Source: Ruminococcus sp. (GTDB lineage: Bacteria; Bacillota; Clostridia; Oscillospirales; Acutalibacteraceae). From it: a stretch of DNA of 64,000 bases. The translations under genes and the position numbers were made by a program. Shown here one piece after another: positions 1 through 9,022 of the stretch. The notes beneath the pieces were generated by a model. It ran no database searches. It was not told where the DNA came from and saw only the letters and a program-made list of their open reading frames with translations. Numbering within the stretch: the first letter of the stretch is position 1; each line of letters starts with the position of its first letter. Location of the stretch: NCBI GenBank assembly GCA_022510945.1, contig JAFLSK010000001.1, forward strand, positions 62,001 to 126,000, in the 5' to 3' direction.

Positions 1-716
1 TGATATTCCTCTTCGCTTTCAAATCGCTCGCGCTGAATCCTAGTCATATATAGAACGTCAAGCTCCGCAATAGCGTCAACAAGGTTGTCAACCTCAGTGT
101 ATTCACAACCCGCTTTCTCCATAATATTTTTGATGTACTGTGGTACGGATAATTCTTTTGTGGAAATTAAAACAAAACTGTTGCCCTCGTATCTGCACAT
201 CGTTTTGATAAGTGAGTGAACAGTTCTGCCGTTTAACAGGTCGCCGCACAGTCCGATTCTAAGATTGTTGAGCCTGCCTTTTTCGTAGTTGAGGGTAATA
301 ACGTCAGTAAGCGTCTGCGTCGGGTGATAGTGCCCGCCGTCGCCGCAGTTGATAACAGGAACACTGCTGTACAGCGACGCCGCCTTAGCAGAGCCCTCCG
401 CAGGGTGTCGCATAGCGATTATATCCGCGTAGGAGCTTACCATAGAAATAGTATCCTTTAAATTCTCGCCCTTTGCGACTGATGAGTTCATCGGATTGTC
501 AAACCCGATAGTGTTGCCGCCGAGGCGCATCATAGCTGTCTGAAACGACATCTGTGTTCTTGTGGAAGGCTCGAAGAACAGCGTGGCCATTATTTTTCCG
601 TCACACGCGTGTTTGTAAATCTCGGGACGCTCCTTGATAGCGCCCGCGAGCATTATCGTGTGCTCGAGTTGGTCGCGCGTCATATATTCGAGATCAATCA
701 GATTCTTGTGCTTCAT
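1..716 (-). CDS. pyrB: Aspartate carbamoyltransferase catalytic chain, C-terminus cut by window edge
   Basis: Transfers the carbamoyl group from carbamoyl phosphate to aspartate, the committed step of pyrimidine synthesis in the cytosol. Translating the minus strand from ATG at 716 gives about 238 residues with the family signature FFEPSTRTQMSF (carbamoyl-phosphate loop), a MRHPAEGSA segment and GDGGHYHPTQTLTD, the usual HPTQ substrate-binding motif. The start follows AAAGGATG on the minus strand, which is a good ribosome binding site, and residue order matches the family N-terminus. The gene runs off the left edge before the last roughly 70 residues. It reads away from the dCMP deaminase, from a promoter at 746-774. 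A pyrI regulatory chain, if present, would lie outside the window. Confidence 0.95.
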   Translation of the reverse strand, partial: MKHKNLIDLEYMTRDQLEHTIMLAGAIKERPEIYKHACDGKIMATLFFEPSTRTQMSFQTAMMRLGGNTIGFDNPMNSSVAKGENLKDTISMVSSYADIIAMRHPAEGSAKAASLYSSVPVINCGDGGHYHPTQTLTDVITLNYEKGRLNNLRIGLCGDLLNGRTVHSLIKTMCRYEGNSFVLISTKELSVPQYIKNIMEKAGCEYTEVDNLVDAIAELDVLYMTRIQRERFESEEEY

Positions 717-745
717 TTCTCTCAACATCCTTTAGAATTTTTTCT

Positions 746-774
746 ATTGTATCAAATTTCGCCGTTGTTTGCAA
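746..774 (-). promoter_or_regulatory. Sigma-A promoter for pyrB
   Basis: On the minus strand TTGCAA (769-774) and TACAAT (746-751) are separated by exactly 17 bases and lie about 30 bases upstream of the pyrB start. No attenuator or PyrR-type hairpin fits into the short leader. Confidence 0.6.
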
Positions 775-843
775 GCAGATATGGACTTTAAATCCTAAAT
801 GTGATACTATAATTTAAAACAACTGCGACAGGACGGGAATATT

Positions 844-1323
844 ATGAAAAGAGACGACTACATATCTTGGAACGAATACTTTATGGGTGTTGCTCTGCTC
901 GCCTCAAAACGTAGCAAAGACCCTAATACGCAGGTAGGCGCATGTATTGTCGATGAAAACAATATTATTCTTTCCACTGGCTACAATGGTTTTCCGTTCG
1001 GTTGCTCTGATGACGAATATCCGTGGGAGCGTGAGGGAGAGAACACTAAGTATAAATATGTAGTTCACGCTGAACTTAACGCTATTCTTAACGCAAACGG
1101 TAAATCGCTCAAGGGCGCAAAAGTTTATGTGGATTTGTTTCCCTGCAATGAGTGCGCAAAGGCAATTATCCAGTCAGGTATCAGCGAGATTGTGTATCTT
1201 TACGATAAATATGCTGACCTACCAGAGACAGTCGCATCTAAGAAGATGCTGAAATCAGCTGGAGTAACACTTACTAACTTCAAATCACATAAAAGTCAGA
1301 TTGTGCTGGACTTCGATAGATAA
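844..1323 (+). CDS. Deoxycytidylate (dCMP) deaminase, ComEB type
   Basis: A 159-residue zinc-dependent deaminase that converts dCMP to dUMP, feeding dTMP synthesis. The zinc site is clear: HAELNAI (histidine ligand plus catalytic glutamate) near residue 79 and PCNECAKAI (two cysteine ligands) near residue 100. The N-terminal SKDPNTQVGA segment is typical of dCMP deaminases and distinguishes it from tRNA deaminases such as TadA at 38610. It is a single-gene unit, divergent from pyrB and closed by the hairpin at 1351-1380. Cytidine deaminase activity cannot be excluded from sequence alone, but length and N-terminal motif favour dCMP. Confidence 0.9.
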   Translation: MKRDDYISWNEYFMGVALLASKRSKDPNTQVGACIVDENNIILSTGYNGFPFGCSDDEYPWEREGENTKYKYVVHAELNAILNANGKSLKGAKVYVDLFPCNECAKAIIQSGISEIVYLYDKYADLPETVASKKMLKSAGVTLTNFKSHKSQIVLDFDR

Positions 1324-1350
1324 GAAAATTTACGCATTACAGTCACAAAT

Positions 1351-1380
1351 AAAAAAGGCAGTCGCTTGACTGCCTTTTCT
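1351..1380. terminator. Bidirectional rho-independent terminator
   Basis: The inverted repeat AAAAGGCAGTC-gctt-GACTGCCTTTT has an A tract on one side and a T tract on the other. It can therefore terminate both the dCMP deaminase (plus) and the tRNA-Leu transcript (minus), whose 3' end abuts it at 1381. Confidence 0.85.
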
Positions 1381-1467
1381 TGGTGCCGGTGACCGGACTC
1401 GAACCGGTACGGTATCGCTACCGGCGGATTTTGAGTCCGCTACGTCTGCCAATTCCATCACACCGGC
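1381..1467 (-). tRNA. tRNA-Leu (anticodon CAA)
   Basis: Reverse complement folds as a class II tRNA of 87 nt: 7-bp acceptor stem GCCGGTG/CACCGGC, anticodon arm reading ACTCAAAAT with anticodon CAA, a long variable arm, the T-loop GGTTCGAGTCC, and a genomically encoded CCA at the 3' end (1381-1383). It decodes UUG. This is meaningful here because TTG also serves as initiation codon in several genes of the window. Confidence 0.97.
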
Positions 1468-1480
1468 GTATTGCTCTGCT

Positions 1481-1509
1481 ATTATACACTATTCTTTTTT
1501 AAAAATCAA
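1481..1509 (-). promoter_or_regulatory. Sigma-A promoter for tRNA-Leu
   Basis: On the minus strand TTGATT (1504-1509), a 17-base spacer and TATAAT (1481-1486) precede the tRNA 5' end at 1467 by 13 bases. The tRNA is thus an independent unit. Confidence 0.7.
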
Positions 1510-1527
1510 GATTGTAATTACTAAAAT

Positions 1528-1544
1528 GTTATTTGTCAAATAAC
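1528..1544. repeat. 17-bp palindrome upstream of purC
   Basis: GTTATTTGTCAAATAAC is a perfect inverted repeat around a single central base. It lies between the tRNA-Leu promoter and the purC promoter in AT-rich DNA, about 70 bases upstream of the purC -35. It could be an operator for either unit or a chance AT-rich palindrome. Confidence 0.4.
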
Positions 1545-1614
1545 ACATAAATTCAGTATTTATTTACATTTTTTTAAATAAATAACCAAAAGTGTTTTTA
1601 TTTCTTTTATGTAA

Positions 1615-1643
1615 TTGTAAGCACATAGTTTTTGTTATATAAT
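1615..1643 (+). promoter_or_regulatory. Promoter of purine operon 1
   Basis: TTGTAA (1615-1620), 17 bases, TATAAT (1638-1643), followed by a leader of about 40 bases ending in AGGAGGAATTAAAA before the purC ATG. No purine-riboswitch fold can be accommodated in this leader. Confidence 0.65.
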
Positions 1644-1691
1644 GATACGCGGATAGTTTTTTATTTTTTAAATCTTTAGGAGGAATTAAAA

Positions 1692-2402
1692 ATGGAAAAA
1701 AGAGAACAGATGTATGAAGGTAAGGCTAAAAAGGTTTTTGCTACAGATAACGATGATTATTGCATCGTAGCCTATAAGGACGACGCTACTGCTTTTAACG
1801 GCGAGAAGAAGGGTACTATCGTTGGCAAGGGCGTAGTAAACAACCGTATGAGCAACTTTATGTTCAAGCTTCTTGAGGCTAAGGGTATCCCGACCGACTA
1901 TGTTGAGGAGCTCAGCGACAGAGAGACTGTTCTCAAAAAGGTTGAAATTGTTCCTCTCGAGGTTATTATCCGTAATAAAGCTGCCGGCTCATTCTCCAAG
2001 CGTTTCGGCGTTCCTGAGGGTACTGACTTCATCGAGCCTACTCTCGAGTTCTGTCTCAAGGACGACTCTCTCGGCGACCCGATGATTAACGAGAGCCAGA
2101 TTTACGCTATCGGCGCCGCTACTAAGGAAGAAATCGCTAAGATTTCTAAGTACGCTTACAAGGTAAACGAGGTTATGGTAGAGTTCTTCAAGTCCGTAAA
2201 CGTTGACCTTATCGACTTCAAGATTGAGTTCGGTCGTTTCCACGGCGAGATTTTACTCGCTGACGAGATTTCTCCCGATACCTGCCGTTTCTGGGATGTT
2301 GACACTCAGGAAAAGCTCGACAAGGATCGCTTCCGTCGTGATATGGGCGGCGTTGAGGACGCTTACGCTGAGATGATGAAGCGCGTAGGTCTCGCTGATT
2401 AA
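1692..2402 (+). CDS. purC: Phosphoribosylaminoimidazole-succinocarboxamide (SAICAR) synthase
   Basis: Ligates aspartate to CAIR with ATP, giving SAICAR. The 236-residue protein is full length for a bacterial PurC and carries the YEGKAKKVF start, the GKGVVNNRMSNFMF segment, PLEVIIRNKAAGS and the signature LIDFKIEFGR followed by LADEISPD. It starts at ATG 1692 behind AGGAGG and is the first gene of purine operon 1, with purF 35 bases downstream. High use of GAG, GGC and CTC codons resembles the other housekeeping genes and contrasts with the 8368-11401 region. Confidence 0.97.
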   Translation: MEKREQMYEGKAKKVFATDNDDYCIVAYKDDATAFNGEKKGTIVGKGVVNNRMSNFMFKLLEAKGIPTDYVEELSDRETVLKKVEIVPLEVIIRNKAAGSFSKRFGVPEGTDFIEPTLEFCLKDDSLGDPMINESQIYAIGAATKEEIAKISKYAYKVNEVMVEFFKSVNVDLIDFKIEFGRFHGEILLADEISPDTCRFWDVDTQEKLDKDRFRRDMGGVEDAYAEMMKRVGLAD

Positions 2403-2437
2403 TATAGACCATATAAATTTTACGGAGTGTGAATCCC

Positions 2438-3913
2438 TTGAATTTCAGTTTTGATAAGCTTCCTGTGGAAGGTCTCCACGAGGAATGCGGAGTTTTCGGT
2501 ATTTATAGCGACGGCACAGTAAATCCTGCCTATGCGTGCTATAACGGTCTTTTAGCCTTACAGCACCGCGGACAGGAGAGCTGCGGCATAGCTGTATCCG
2601 ACGACGGCGTTATCAACTACCACAAGGATATGGGGCTCGTTTCCGAGGTTTTCAACAACTCTATACTCGATTCATTAAGCGGACAGATGGCGGTTTCCCA
2701 CGTCCGTTATTCCACAGCAGGCGGCTCTGTGCTTGAAAATGCACAGCCGCTTGTTATGCGTTATGTAAAGGGTACTCTCGCAGTTGCCCACAACGGAAAT
2801 CTCACCAACGCTGTCGAAATCCGCAAGGAGCTTGAGCAGCGCGGAGCGATTTTCCAGACTACTATCGACTCCGAGGTAATATGCTACGTTATCGCAAGAG
2901 AACGCCTTAAATGCGGCTCAGCCGAGGAAGCTGTTGTTAATGCCGTAAAGAGGCTCGAGGGCGCTTATTCTCTGCTCGTGATGAGCCCGAGTAAGCTGAT
3001 TGCTGCCCGTGATCCGCACGGATTCCGTCCGCTTTGCATGGGTAAAATCAACAACTCCTATGTGTTTGCAAGCGAATCGGCTGCGCTCGACGCGTGCGGC
3101 GCAGAGTTTGTAAGGGACATCGAACCCGGAGAGATAGTTGTTGTTGGCAAAGACGGCGTGAGAAGTATTATGCCCGAGAAAAAACGCAATAAATCACTTT
3201 GTGTATTTGAATACATATACTTTGCCCGCACTGACAGTATGATTGACGGTCTCAGTGTCTACGAGACGAGAAAGCAGGCGGGACGAATCCTTGCCCGCGA
3301 GTATCCTGTTGACGCCGATATAGTAATCGGCGTTCCCGAGTCGGGCATTGACGCCGCAATCGGTTACAGCGAGGAGTCGGGGATTCCTTATGAAAAAGGA
3401 ATTGTAAAAAACGGATACATAGGAAGAACGTTTATAAAACCCAGCCAGAGCGAGCGTATGAACGCTGTTAAAATTAAGCTTAATCCTATTGTCGATAAGA
3501 TAAAAGGCAAGAGGGTAGTGGTTATCGACGACAGCATTGTCCGCGGCACTACAATAGACCGTATCACGAATATGCTGCGCGACGCGGGCGCTAAGGAAGT
3601 TCATATGCGCATAAGTTCACCGCCGTTTCTATGGCCTTGCTACTACGGCACTGACATTCCGTCACGCGGAGAGCTTATCGCGGTTAATCATACAATTGAC
3701 GAGATATGCAAGCTAAGCGGTGCCGACACACTCGGATATCTGCCGGCAAATTCTCTTGATGAAATGCTCGGCGGCAAGTGCACAGGCTACTGTGACGCCT
3801 GTTTCTCAGGTAATTATCCCGCGGCGGTTACAAAGCTTACCCTTAAGGGCAAGGAACGCGGCGGTATGAATTTTGAAGATAAAGAAAATTGTGCCTCAAA
3901 GGAGGAAGCCTAA
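2438..3913 (+). CDS. purF: Amidophosphoribosyltransferase (PurF copy 1)
   Basis: Catalyses the first committed purine step: glutamine and PRPP give phosphoribosylamine. The N-terminal class II glutaminase domain has the nucleophile Cys17 after a short propeptide ([10 protein letters not shown]), plus HVRYSTAG and AHNGNLTN; the C-terminal phosphoribosyltransferase domain has the PRPP loop [12 protein letters not shown]. Four cysteines sit where the B. subtilis-type PurF binds its 4Fe-4S cluster (SLCVFEY, LWPCYYG, GYCDACF). I place the start at TTG 2438, ten bases after GGAG; a GTG at 2429 is in frame but only one base from that site. It is followed immediately by purB. Confidence 0.95.
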   Translation: MNFSFDKLPVEGLHEECGVFGIYSDGTVNPAYACYNGLLALQHRGQESCGIAVSDDGVINYHKDMGLVSEVFNNSILDSLSGQMAVSHVRYSTAGGSVLENAQPLVMRYVKGTLAVAHNGNLTNAVEIRKELEQRGAIFQTTIDSEVICYVIARERLKCGSAEEAVVNAVKRLEGAYSLLVMSPSKLIAARDPHGFRPLCMGKINNSYVFASESAALDACGAEFVRDIEPGEIVVVGKDGVRSIMPEKKRNKSLCVFEYIYFARTDSMIDGLSVYETRKQAGRILAREYPVDADIVIGVPESGIDAAIGYSEESGIPYEKGIVKNGYIGRTFIKPSQSERMNAVKIKLNPIVDKIKGKRVVVIDDSIVRGTTIDRITNMLRDAGAKEVHMRISSPPFLWPCYYGTDIPSRGELIAVNHTIDEICKLSGADTLGYLPANSLDEMLGGKCTGYCDACFSGNYPAAVTKLTLKGKERGGMNFEDKENCASKEEA

Positions 3914-3914
3914 T

Positions 3915-5351
3915 ATGAATAAAAATGTTTATGAAAGTCCGCTTTCAGCGCGTTATTCGAGCAAGGAGATGAAGTATATTTTCTCTCCTGATATGAAGTT
4001 TAAAACGTGGAGAAGGCTCTGGATTGCTCTTGCTGAGTCCGAAATGGAGCTCGGCCTGCCGATTACGCAGGAGCAGATTGACGAGTTGAAGTCTCACGTT
4101 GATGACATCAACTACGAGGTAGCTCAGGAACGCGAAAAGCTCGTTCGTCATGACGTAATGAGCCACGTTTATGCTTACGGCCAGCAGTGTCCTAACGCTA
4201 AGGGTATTATCCATCTCGGCGCGACTTCCTGCTATGTAGGCGACAATACCGACCTCATCATTATGACAGAGGGACTCAAGGTTGTTCGCAATAAGCTTAT
4301 CTCGGTTATCCGCAATCTTTCTAAATTTGCCGACGAGTACAAGGCTCTGCCGACTCTCGCGTTTACTCATTTTCAGCCTGCCCAGCCGACAACAGTCGGT
4401 AAGCGTGCAACACTCTGGATTCAGGATTTGCTTCTTGATTTAGAGGACGTTGAGTATCAGCTTTCGAAAGCTAAATTACTCGGTTCAAAGGGTACAACAG
4501 GTACTCAGGCAAGCTTTTTGGAGCTGTTCGAAGGCGACCACGAGAAGTGCAAGGCTCTCGATAAGAAAATCGCTGAGAAAATGGGTTTTAAGGGCTGCTA
4601 CGCTGTTTCAGGACAGACCTATTCGCGCAAGATCGACTCGCAGTTCCTTAACGTTTTAGCGGGAATCGCACAGTCTGCATCGAAGTTCTCTAACGATATT
4701 CGACTTCTCCAGCACCTCAAGGAGGTTGAGGAGCCGTTTGAGAAGAATCAGATAGGTTCTTCCGCAATGGCATATAAGCGCAATCCTATGCGCAGTGAGC
4801 GAATCGGTTCGCTCTCACGTTATGTAATGGTAGACGTTCTCAACGGTTACTTCACATCAGCTACGCAGTGGTTCGAGCGTACACTCGACGACAGTGCAAA
4901 TAAACGCCTCAGCGTTCCCGAGGCGTTCCTCGCTATCGACGGTATACTCGACCTGTACGCTAACGTTGCCGACGGTCTCGTTGTTTATCCGAAGGTAATC
5001 GAGTCCCGTCTGCGCAAGGAGCTTCCGTTTATGGCTACCGAGAATATTATGATGGACGCCGTAAAGCTTCGCGGCGCAGACCGTCAGGAACTCCACGAAA
5101 AAATCCGTCAACATTCTATGGCTGCCTCAAGGGTTGTCAAGGAAGAGGGCGGCGAGAACGACCTTTTAGAGCGTATTGCCGCTGACGAGGCGTTCGGCGT
5201 AACCTTAGAGGAGCTCGAAAACATTCTCCAGCCCGAGAAGTATACGGGCAGAGCACCCGAGCAGACTGCCGACTTCCTTGAGGAAGAGGTTAAGCCCGTG
5301 CTTGAAAAATACAGCGATATCGAGGACGAAAAGCCCGAAATCAACGTGTAA
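3915..5351 (+). CDS. purB: Adenylosuccinate lyase
   Basis: Removes fumarate from SAICAR (giving AICAR) and from adenylosuccinate (giving AMP), so it acts in both the IMP and AMP branches. The 478-residue protein has the fumarase/lyase-family loop with GSSAMAYKRNPMRSE (residues near 285-300) and the THFQPAQPTTVGKR segment. ATG 3915 follows GGAGGAAG, and begins one base after the purF stop codon; an upstream in-frame ATG at 3873 lies inside purF and has no ribosome binding site. Operon position between purF and purA fits the double role. Confidence 0.96.
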   Translation: MNKNVYESPLSARYSSKEMKYIFSPDMKFKTWRRLWIALAESEMELGLPITQEQIDELKSHVDDINYEVAQEREKLVRHDVMSHVYAYGQQCPNAKGIIHLGATSCYVGDNTDLIIMTEGLKVVRNKLISVIRNLSKFADEYKALPTLAFTHFQPAQPTTVGKRATLWIQDLLLDLEDVEYQLSKAKLLGSKGTTGTQASFLELFEGDHEKCKALDKKIAEKMGFKGCYAVSGQTYSRKIDSQFLNVLAGIAQSASKFSNDIRLLQHLKEVEEPFEKNQIGSSAMAYKRNPMRSERIGSLSRYVMVDVLNGYFTSATQWFERTLDDSANKRLSVPEAFLAIDGILDLYANVADGLVVYPKVIESRLRKELPFMATENIMMDAVKLRGADRQELHEKIRQHSMAASRVVKEEGGENDLLERIAADEAFGVTLEELENILQPEKYTGRAPEQTADFLEEEVKPVLEKYSDIEDEKPEINV

Positions 5352-5367
5352 GATAAGGAGTAAAGAA

Positions 5368-6645
5368 ATGGTAAAAGCTATAGTAGGCGCTAACTGGGGC
5401 GACGAGGGCAAGGGTAAAATCACCGACGTTCTCGCGAACGACAGCGACGTTGTTATCCGTTTTCAGGGCGGCGCAAACGCAGGTCACACTATCATAAACA
5501 ACTACGGAAAATTCGCGCTTCATCAGCTCCCGTCAGGTGTATTTCATCAGAATATTACCAATATTATCGGTAACGGTGTGGCGTTCAGCGTAGAAAATTT
5601 CATAAAGGAAATGAAGGAGTTAGAGGAGCGCGGAGTGCCTAAGCCCAATGTGCTCATCTCCGACAGAGCGCAGATTGTTATGCCTTATCACGTTGCCTTC
5701 GACTGCTACGAGGAGGAGCGTCTCGGAAAGAATTCCTTCGGCTCGACAAAAAGCGGTATCGCTCCGTTCTACTCCGATAAATACAGCAAAATCGGTTTCC
5801 AGATTAACGAGCTTTATGATGACGTGGACAGCCTTAAGGAGAAGATTGCTCACGCTGTCGAGATTAAGAACGCTACTTTGAGAAATCTCTACAATAAAGA
5901 AGAAATCACCGTTGATGAAATTTTTGCAAAGCTTATGGAGTACAAGGAACTCTTAGCGCCTTATGTAGGTGACTCCTTCCAGTTTGTGCGCAAGGCTTTA
6001 AGCGAGGGTAAGGACATTCTTTTAGAGGGTCAGCTCGGCTCACTCAAGGATACCGACTTCGGTATCTATCCTATGGTAACGTCCTCTAACACTATCGCAG
6101 GCTACGGCGCAGTCGGCGCAGGTATTCCTCCGTATGAGATTAAAGAGGTTATTACCGTCGTAAAGGCTTACTCGAGCGCAGTAGGCGCGGGCGAGTTCGT
6201 TTCCGAAATATTCGGCGAAGAAGCAGAGAAACTGCGTAACTGCGGCGGTGACGGCGGTGAATACGGCGCAACCACAGGCAGACCGAGACGTATGGGCTGG
6301 CTCGATCTTGTTGCAAGCCGTTACGGCTGTCAGGTTCAGGGCGCTACTACAGTAGCCTTCACCGTTATTGACGCTCTCGGCTACCTTGATGAAATCCCCG
6401 TATGTGTGGCATATGAGCTCGACGGCGAGGTTATAGACTACTTCCCGAGTACAACAAAGCTTAAGAGATGTAAGCCCGTGCTCAAGACCTTAAAGGGCTG
6501 GAAGTGCGACGTAAGCGGAATCAAGAAGTACGAAGACCTCCCGAAGGAGTGCCGCGAGTATATAGAGTTCGCCGAGAAGGAAATCGGCGTGCACATCGGT
6601 ATTGTCAGCAACGGCCCGTCGAGAGACGATATTATCTATAGATAA
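5368..6645 (+). CDS. purA: Adenylosuccinate synthetase
   Basis: Condenses IMP and aspartate using GTP to adenylosuccinate, the first step to AMP. The 425-residue protein opens with the GTP-binding GANWGDEGKGKITD and shows the IMP-site segment GGANAGHT, later TTGRPRRMGWLD. ATG 5368 is chosen since AAGGAG lies eight bases upstream and it gives the standard N-terminus; the frame is open further upstream but only within purB. It is fourth in operon 1. Between purA and guaA is a weak hairpin (6656-6676, GCCTTTT/AAAAGGC) without a T tract. Confidence 0.97.
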   Translation: MVKAIVGANWGDEGKGKITDVLANDSDVVIRFQGGANAGHTIINNYGKFALHQLPSGVFHQNITNIIGNGVAFSVENFIKEMKELEERGVPKPNVLISDRAQIVMPYHVAFDCYEEERLGKNSFGSTKSGIAPFYSDKYSKIGFQINELYDDVDSLKEKIAHAVEIKNATLRNLYNKEEITVDEIFAKLMEYKELLAPYVGDSFQFVRKALSEGKDILLEGQLGSLKDTDFGIYPMVTSSNTIAGYGAVGAGIPPYEIKEVITVVKAYSSAVGAGEFVSEIFGEEAEKLRNCGGDGGEYGATTGRPRRMGWLDLVASRYGCQVQGATTVAFTVIDALGYLDEIPVCVAYELDGEVIDYFPSTTKLKRCKPVLKTLKGWKCDVSGIKKYEDLPKECREYIEFAEKEIGVHIGIVSNGPSRDDIIYR

Positions 6646-6708
6646 CTTTATACATGCCTTTTCTGCACGAAAAGGCTGTATTTCTTCATAAAGGAAAGGA
6701 TTGGAAAT

Positions 6709-8250
6709 ATGAGTACTGTTAAGGAAAAAATCCTCGTTCTCGACTTCGGCGGTCAGTACAACCAGCTTATTGCCCGCAGAGTCCGCGACCATAACGTTTA
6801 CGCTGAAATCAAGCCTTATACCGCAAGCCTCGACGAGATAAAGGCTGAGAATTATAAGGGTATAATTTTCACGGGCGGTCCGAACTCCGTCTATGATATG
6901 GAGTCACCGCATTATGACAAGGCTATCCTTGAACTCGGCATCCCTGTGCTCGGCATATGCTATGGTAGCCAGCTTATCACCTGGATGCGTGACGGCAAGG
7001 TCGAAACCGCTGAGAAGCCCGAATACGGCAAAATTGAAATGACCGTTGATAAGAAAAACAGCGTGCTTTTCAAGGATGTTCCCGACAGTGTTGTGTGGAT
7101 GAGCCACACTGACTATATCAGCGTAACTCCGAACGGCTTTGAAATTACCGCTCACAGCGACAACTGCCCCTGCGCAGCTATGGAAAACGCTGACGAGAAG
7201 ATTTACGCCGTACAGTTCCACCCGGAGGTAACCCACACCGAATACGGTAAGCAGATTCTTAAGAACTTTATCTTTGACGTTTGCGGTTGTAAAGGCGACT
7301 GGAAGATGGAGAGCTTTATCGAGACCACAACAAAGGCTCTGCGTGAAAAAATAGGTGACAAGAAGGTCGTGCTCGGACTTTCGGGCGGCGTTGATTCCTC
7401 CGTTGCCGCGGCTCTTCTGAGTAAGGCTGTCGGAAATCAGCTTACCTGCGTATTCGTTGACCAAGGACTTATGCGTAAGGACGAGGGCGATTTTGTAGAG
7501 AAAACCTTTACATCGCTTTTTGATATGAAGTTTGTGCGCGTGAACTGCGGCGAGGAATTTGTCTCAAAGCTCAAGGGCGTTACAGATCCCGAGGAAAAGC
7601 GCAAAATTATAGGCACAGAGTTTTATAACGTATTCTGGAATAAAATCAGGGAAGAGGCAGAGGGCGGATTTTTTGCCCAGGGTACAATCTATCCCGACTG
7701 TATCGAGAGCGGAAAAGGCGATGCCGATAAGATTAAAACTCATCATAATAAGGTTAAAATGCCTGATGACATTAAATTCGACGACGTTGTCGAGCCGTTG
7801 TGCGACCTCTTTAAGGACGAGGTCCGTAAGGTTGGCGAGCTGCTCGGAATCCCGAAGGAGCTCGTTTGGAGACAGCCGTTCCCGGGTCCGGGTCTCGGCG
7901 TTCGCATAATCGGCGAAATCACAATGGATAAGATTAAGGTGCTTCAGGAAGCAGACGCTGTGTTCCGCGACGAAATTGCAAAGAGCGGCATCGAGCACGA
8001 GCTCAGCCAGTTCTTCGCAGTCCTTCCGGACGTAAAAACCGTAGGCGTAATGGGCGACCACAGAACATACGACCATCTTATCGCAATCCGCGCCGTAACC
8101 ACTGACGATTTTATGACCGCTGACTTTGCGCGTATTCCGTACGATGTCCTTTCCCGTGTCGCAAGCCGTATCATAAACGAGTGCCCCAATGTCAATCGCG
8201 TAGTCTATGACATCACCTCAAAACCCCCCGGTACAATAGAGTGGGAGTAA
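6709..8250 (+). CDS. guaA: GMP synthase (glutamine-hydrolysing)
   Basis: Aminates XMP to GMP using glutamine. The 513-residue protein has an N-terminal class I glutaminase with nucleophile Cys in GICYGSQL and [11 protein letters not shown] for the His/Glu pair, an ATP-pyrophosphatase domain with SGGVDSS, and the C-terminal dimerisation domain ending in [11 protein letters not shown], the usual GuaA C-terminus. It closes operon 1; guaB (IMP dehydrogenase), needed to make XMP, is not in the window. No clear terminator follows, so read-through into the accessory patch is possible. Confidence 0.97.
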   Translation: MSTVKEKILVLDFGGQYNQLIARRVRDHNVYAEIKPYTASLDEIKAENYKGIIFTGGPNSVYDMESPHYDKAILELGIPVLGICYGSQLITWMRDGKVETAEKPEYGKIEMTVDKKNSVLFKDVPDSVVWMSHTDYISVTPNGFEITAHSDNCPCAAMENADEKIYAVQFHPEVTHTEYGKQILKNFIFDVCGCKGDWKMESFIETTTKALREKIGDKKVVLGLSGGVDSSVAAALLSKAVGNQLTCVFVDQGLMRKDEGDFVEKTFTSLFDMKFVRVNCGEEFVSKLKGVTDPEEKRKIIGTEFYNVFWNKIREEAEGGFFAQGTIYPDCIESGKGDADKIKTHHNKVKMPDDIKFDDVVEPLCDLFKDEVRKVGELLGIPKELVWRQPFPGPGLGVRIIGEITMDKIKVLQEADAVFRDEIAKSGIEHELSQFFAVLPDVKTVGVMGDHRTYDHLIAIRAVTTDDFMTADFARIPYDVLSRVASRIINECPNVNRVVYDITSKPPGTIEWE

Positions 8251-8367
8251 ATATAAATTTTATAATACTATAATAAATTATAGCCATAGTTCAATTAATT
8301 ATATATATGCTTTATATGTGCATAGGAATTATATAAAGAAAAAACAGAACTAAGGAGATTTGCGTAA

Positions 8368-8967
8368 ATGAGTATGATAAGTGAATTTTTCGGTATTGTT
8401 GGTACTGTGTTCGGGGCATGGGGAGTTGTGTTGACATTAAAGAGTAATAAGAAAAATAAGAAACTTAAATCTATTACTTGGGAGGACATACAGTCCGCAA
8501 CAAAGTTTTTTTGGAGAAAATTACAATGTCGTAAATTTAAACCGGATTTTATTGTTACACCAGGACAAAAAGGTGGAATAATTGCACAGTTAATTAGAGA
8601 TTTTTATGAAGATGATATACCAATTATTTCAGGCTTTTTAAGAGCAAAAGGTCAAGGCACTGTTGAAAATGAGAATTATTTGAAATTATCAACGACAAAA
8701 TGGGATGTGTATATGCCAGTTTGTCTTAATGAAAATAAACAAAAGGATACAATTAAATTACTTATTGTAGATGATTTTGTAATGTCGGGTGATTTTTTAA
8801 AACTGTTAAAAAATACTCTTTTAGAACTTGGATATTCAGAAAAAAATATATATTCTTGTGCAATAGCTGTAACAAGGGTTGCTATGGATGCGAATAAGAA
8901 TCCCAATTATTATTGGAAAGTTGTAGATGATAAAGATTTTTCTTTTCCATGGGGAAAAGCAGAGTAG
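8368..8967 (+). CDS. Membrane-anchored phosphoribosyltransferase-like protein of unknown function
   Basis: Specific gene not recognised. The 199-residue product begins with one hydrophobic segment (about residues 5-25) followed by a lysine-rich stretch, consistent with an N-terminal anchor and a cytosolic domain. The remainder looks like a type I phosphoribosyltransferase fold: a hydrophobic strand with PDFIVTPGQKGG (near residue 60) and LLIVDDFVMSGD (near residue 137), which resembles the PRPP loop (hydrophobic strand, two acidic residues, small residues and Gly). Start ATG 8368 follows AAGGAG. Codon use is strongly A/T-ending (AAA, ATA, TTA), unlike guaA before it, which suggests transfer. 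A phosphoribosyl substrate cannot be named from sequence. Confidence 0.6.
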   Translation: MSMISEFFGIVGTVFGAWGVVLTLKSNKKNKKLKSITWEDIQSATKFFWRKLQCRKFKPDFIVTPGQKGGIIAQLIRDFYEDDIPIISGFLRAKGQGTVENENYLKLSTTKWDVYMPVCLNENKQKDTIKLLIVDDFVMSGDFLKLLKNTLLELGYSEKNIYSCAIAVTRVAMDANKNPNYYWKVVDDKDFSFPWGKAE

Positions 8968-9022
8968 AAGAGAAATAAACTATCTTCTTTTAATATGATG
9001 GTTAATACTTATGATTGTAAAA

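Noticed and set aside
1640-1691. Guanine/adenine riboswitch in the purC leader
   Set aside because: The leader after the promoter is only about 40 AT-rich bases, too short for the aptamer plus expression platform.
6656-6676. Terminator or attenuator between purA and guaA
   Set aside because: The seven-base stem is AT-rich and has no following T run, so it is unlikely to stop transcription.
7564-8076. 170-codon minus-strand frame inside guaA
   Set aside because: Antisense shadow; guaA motifs run throughout the plus strand here.
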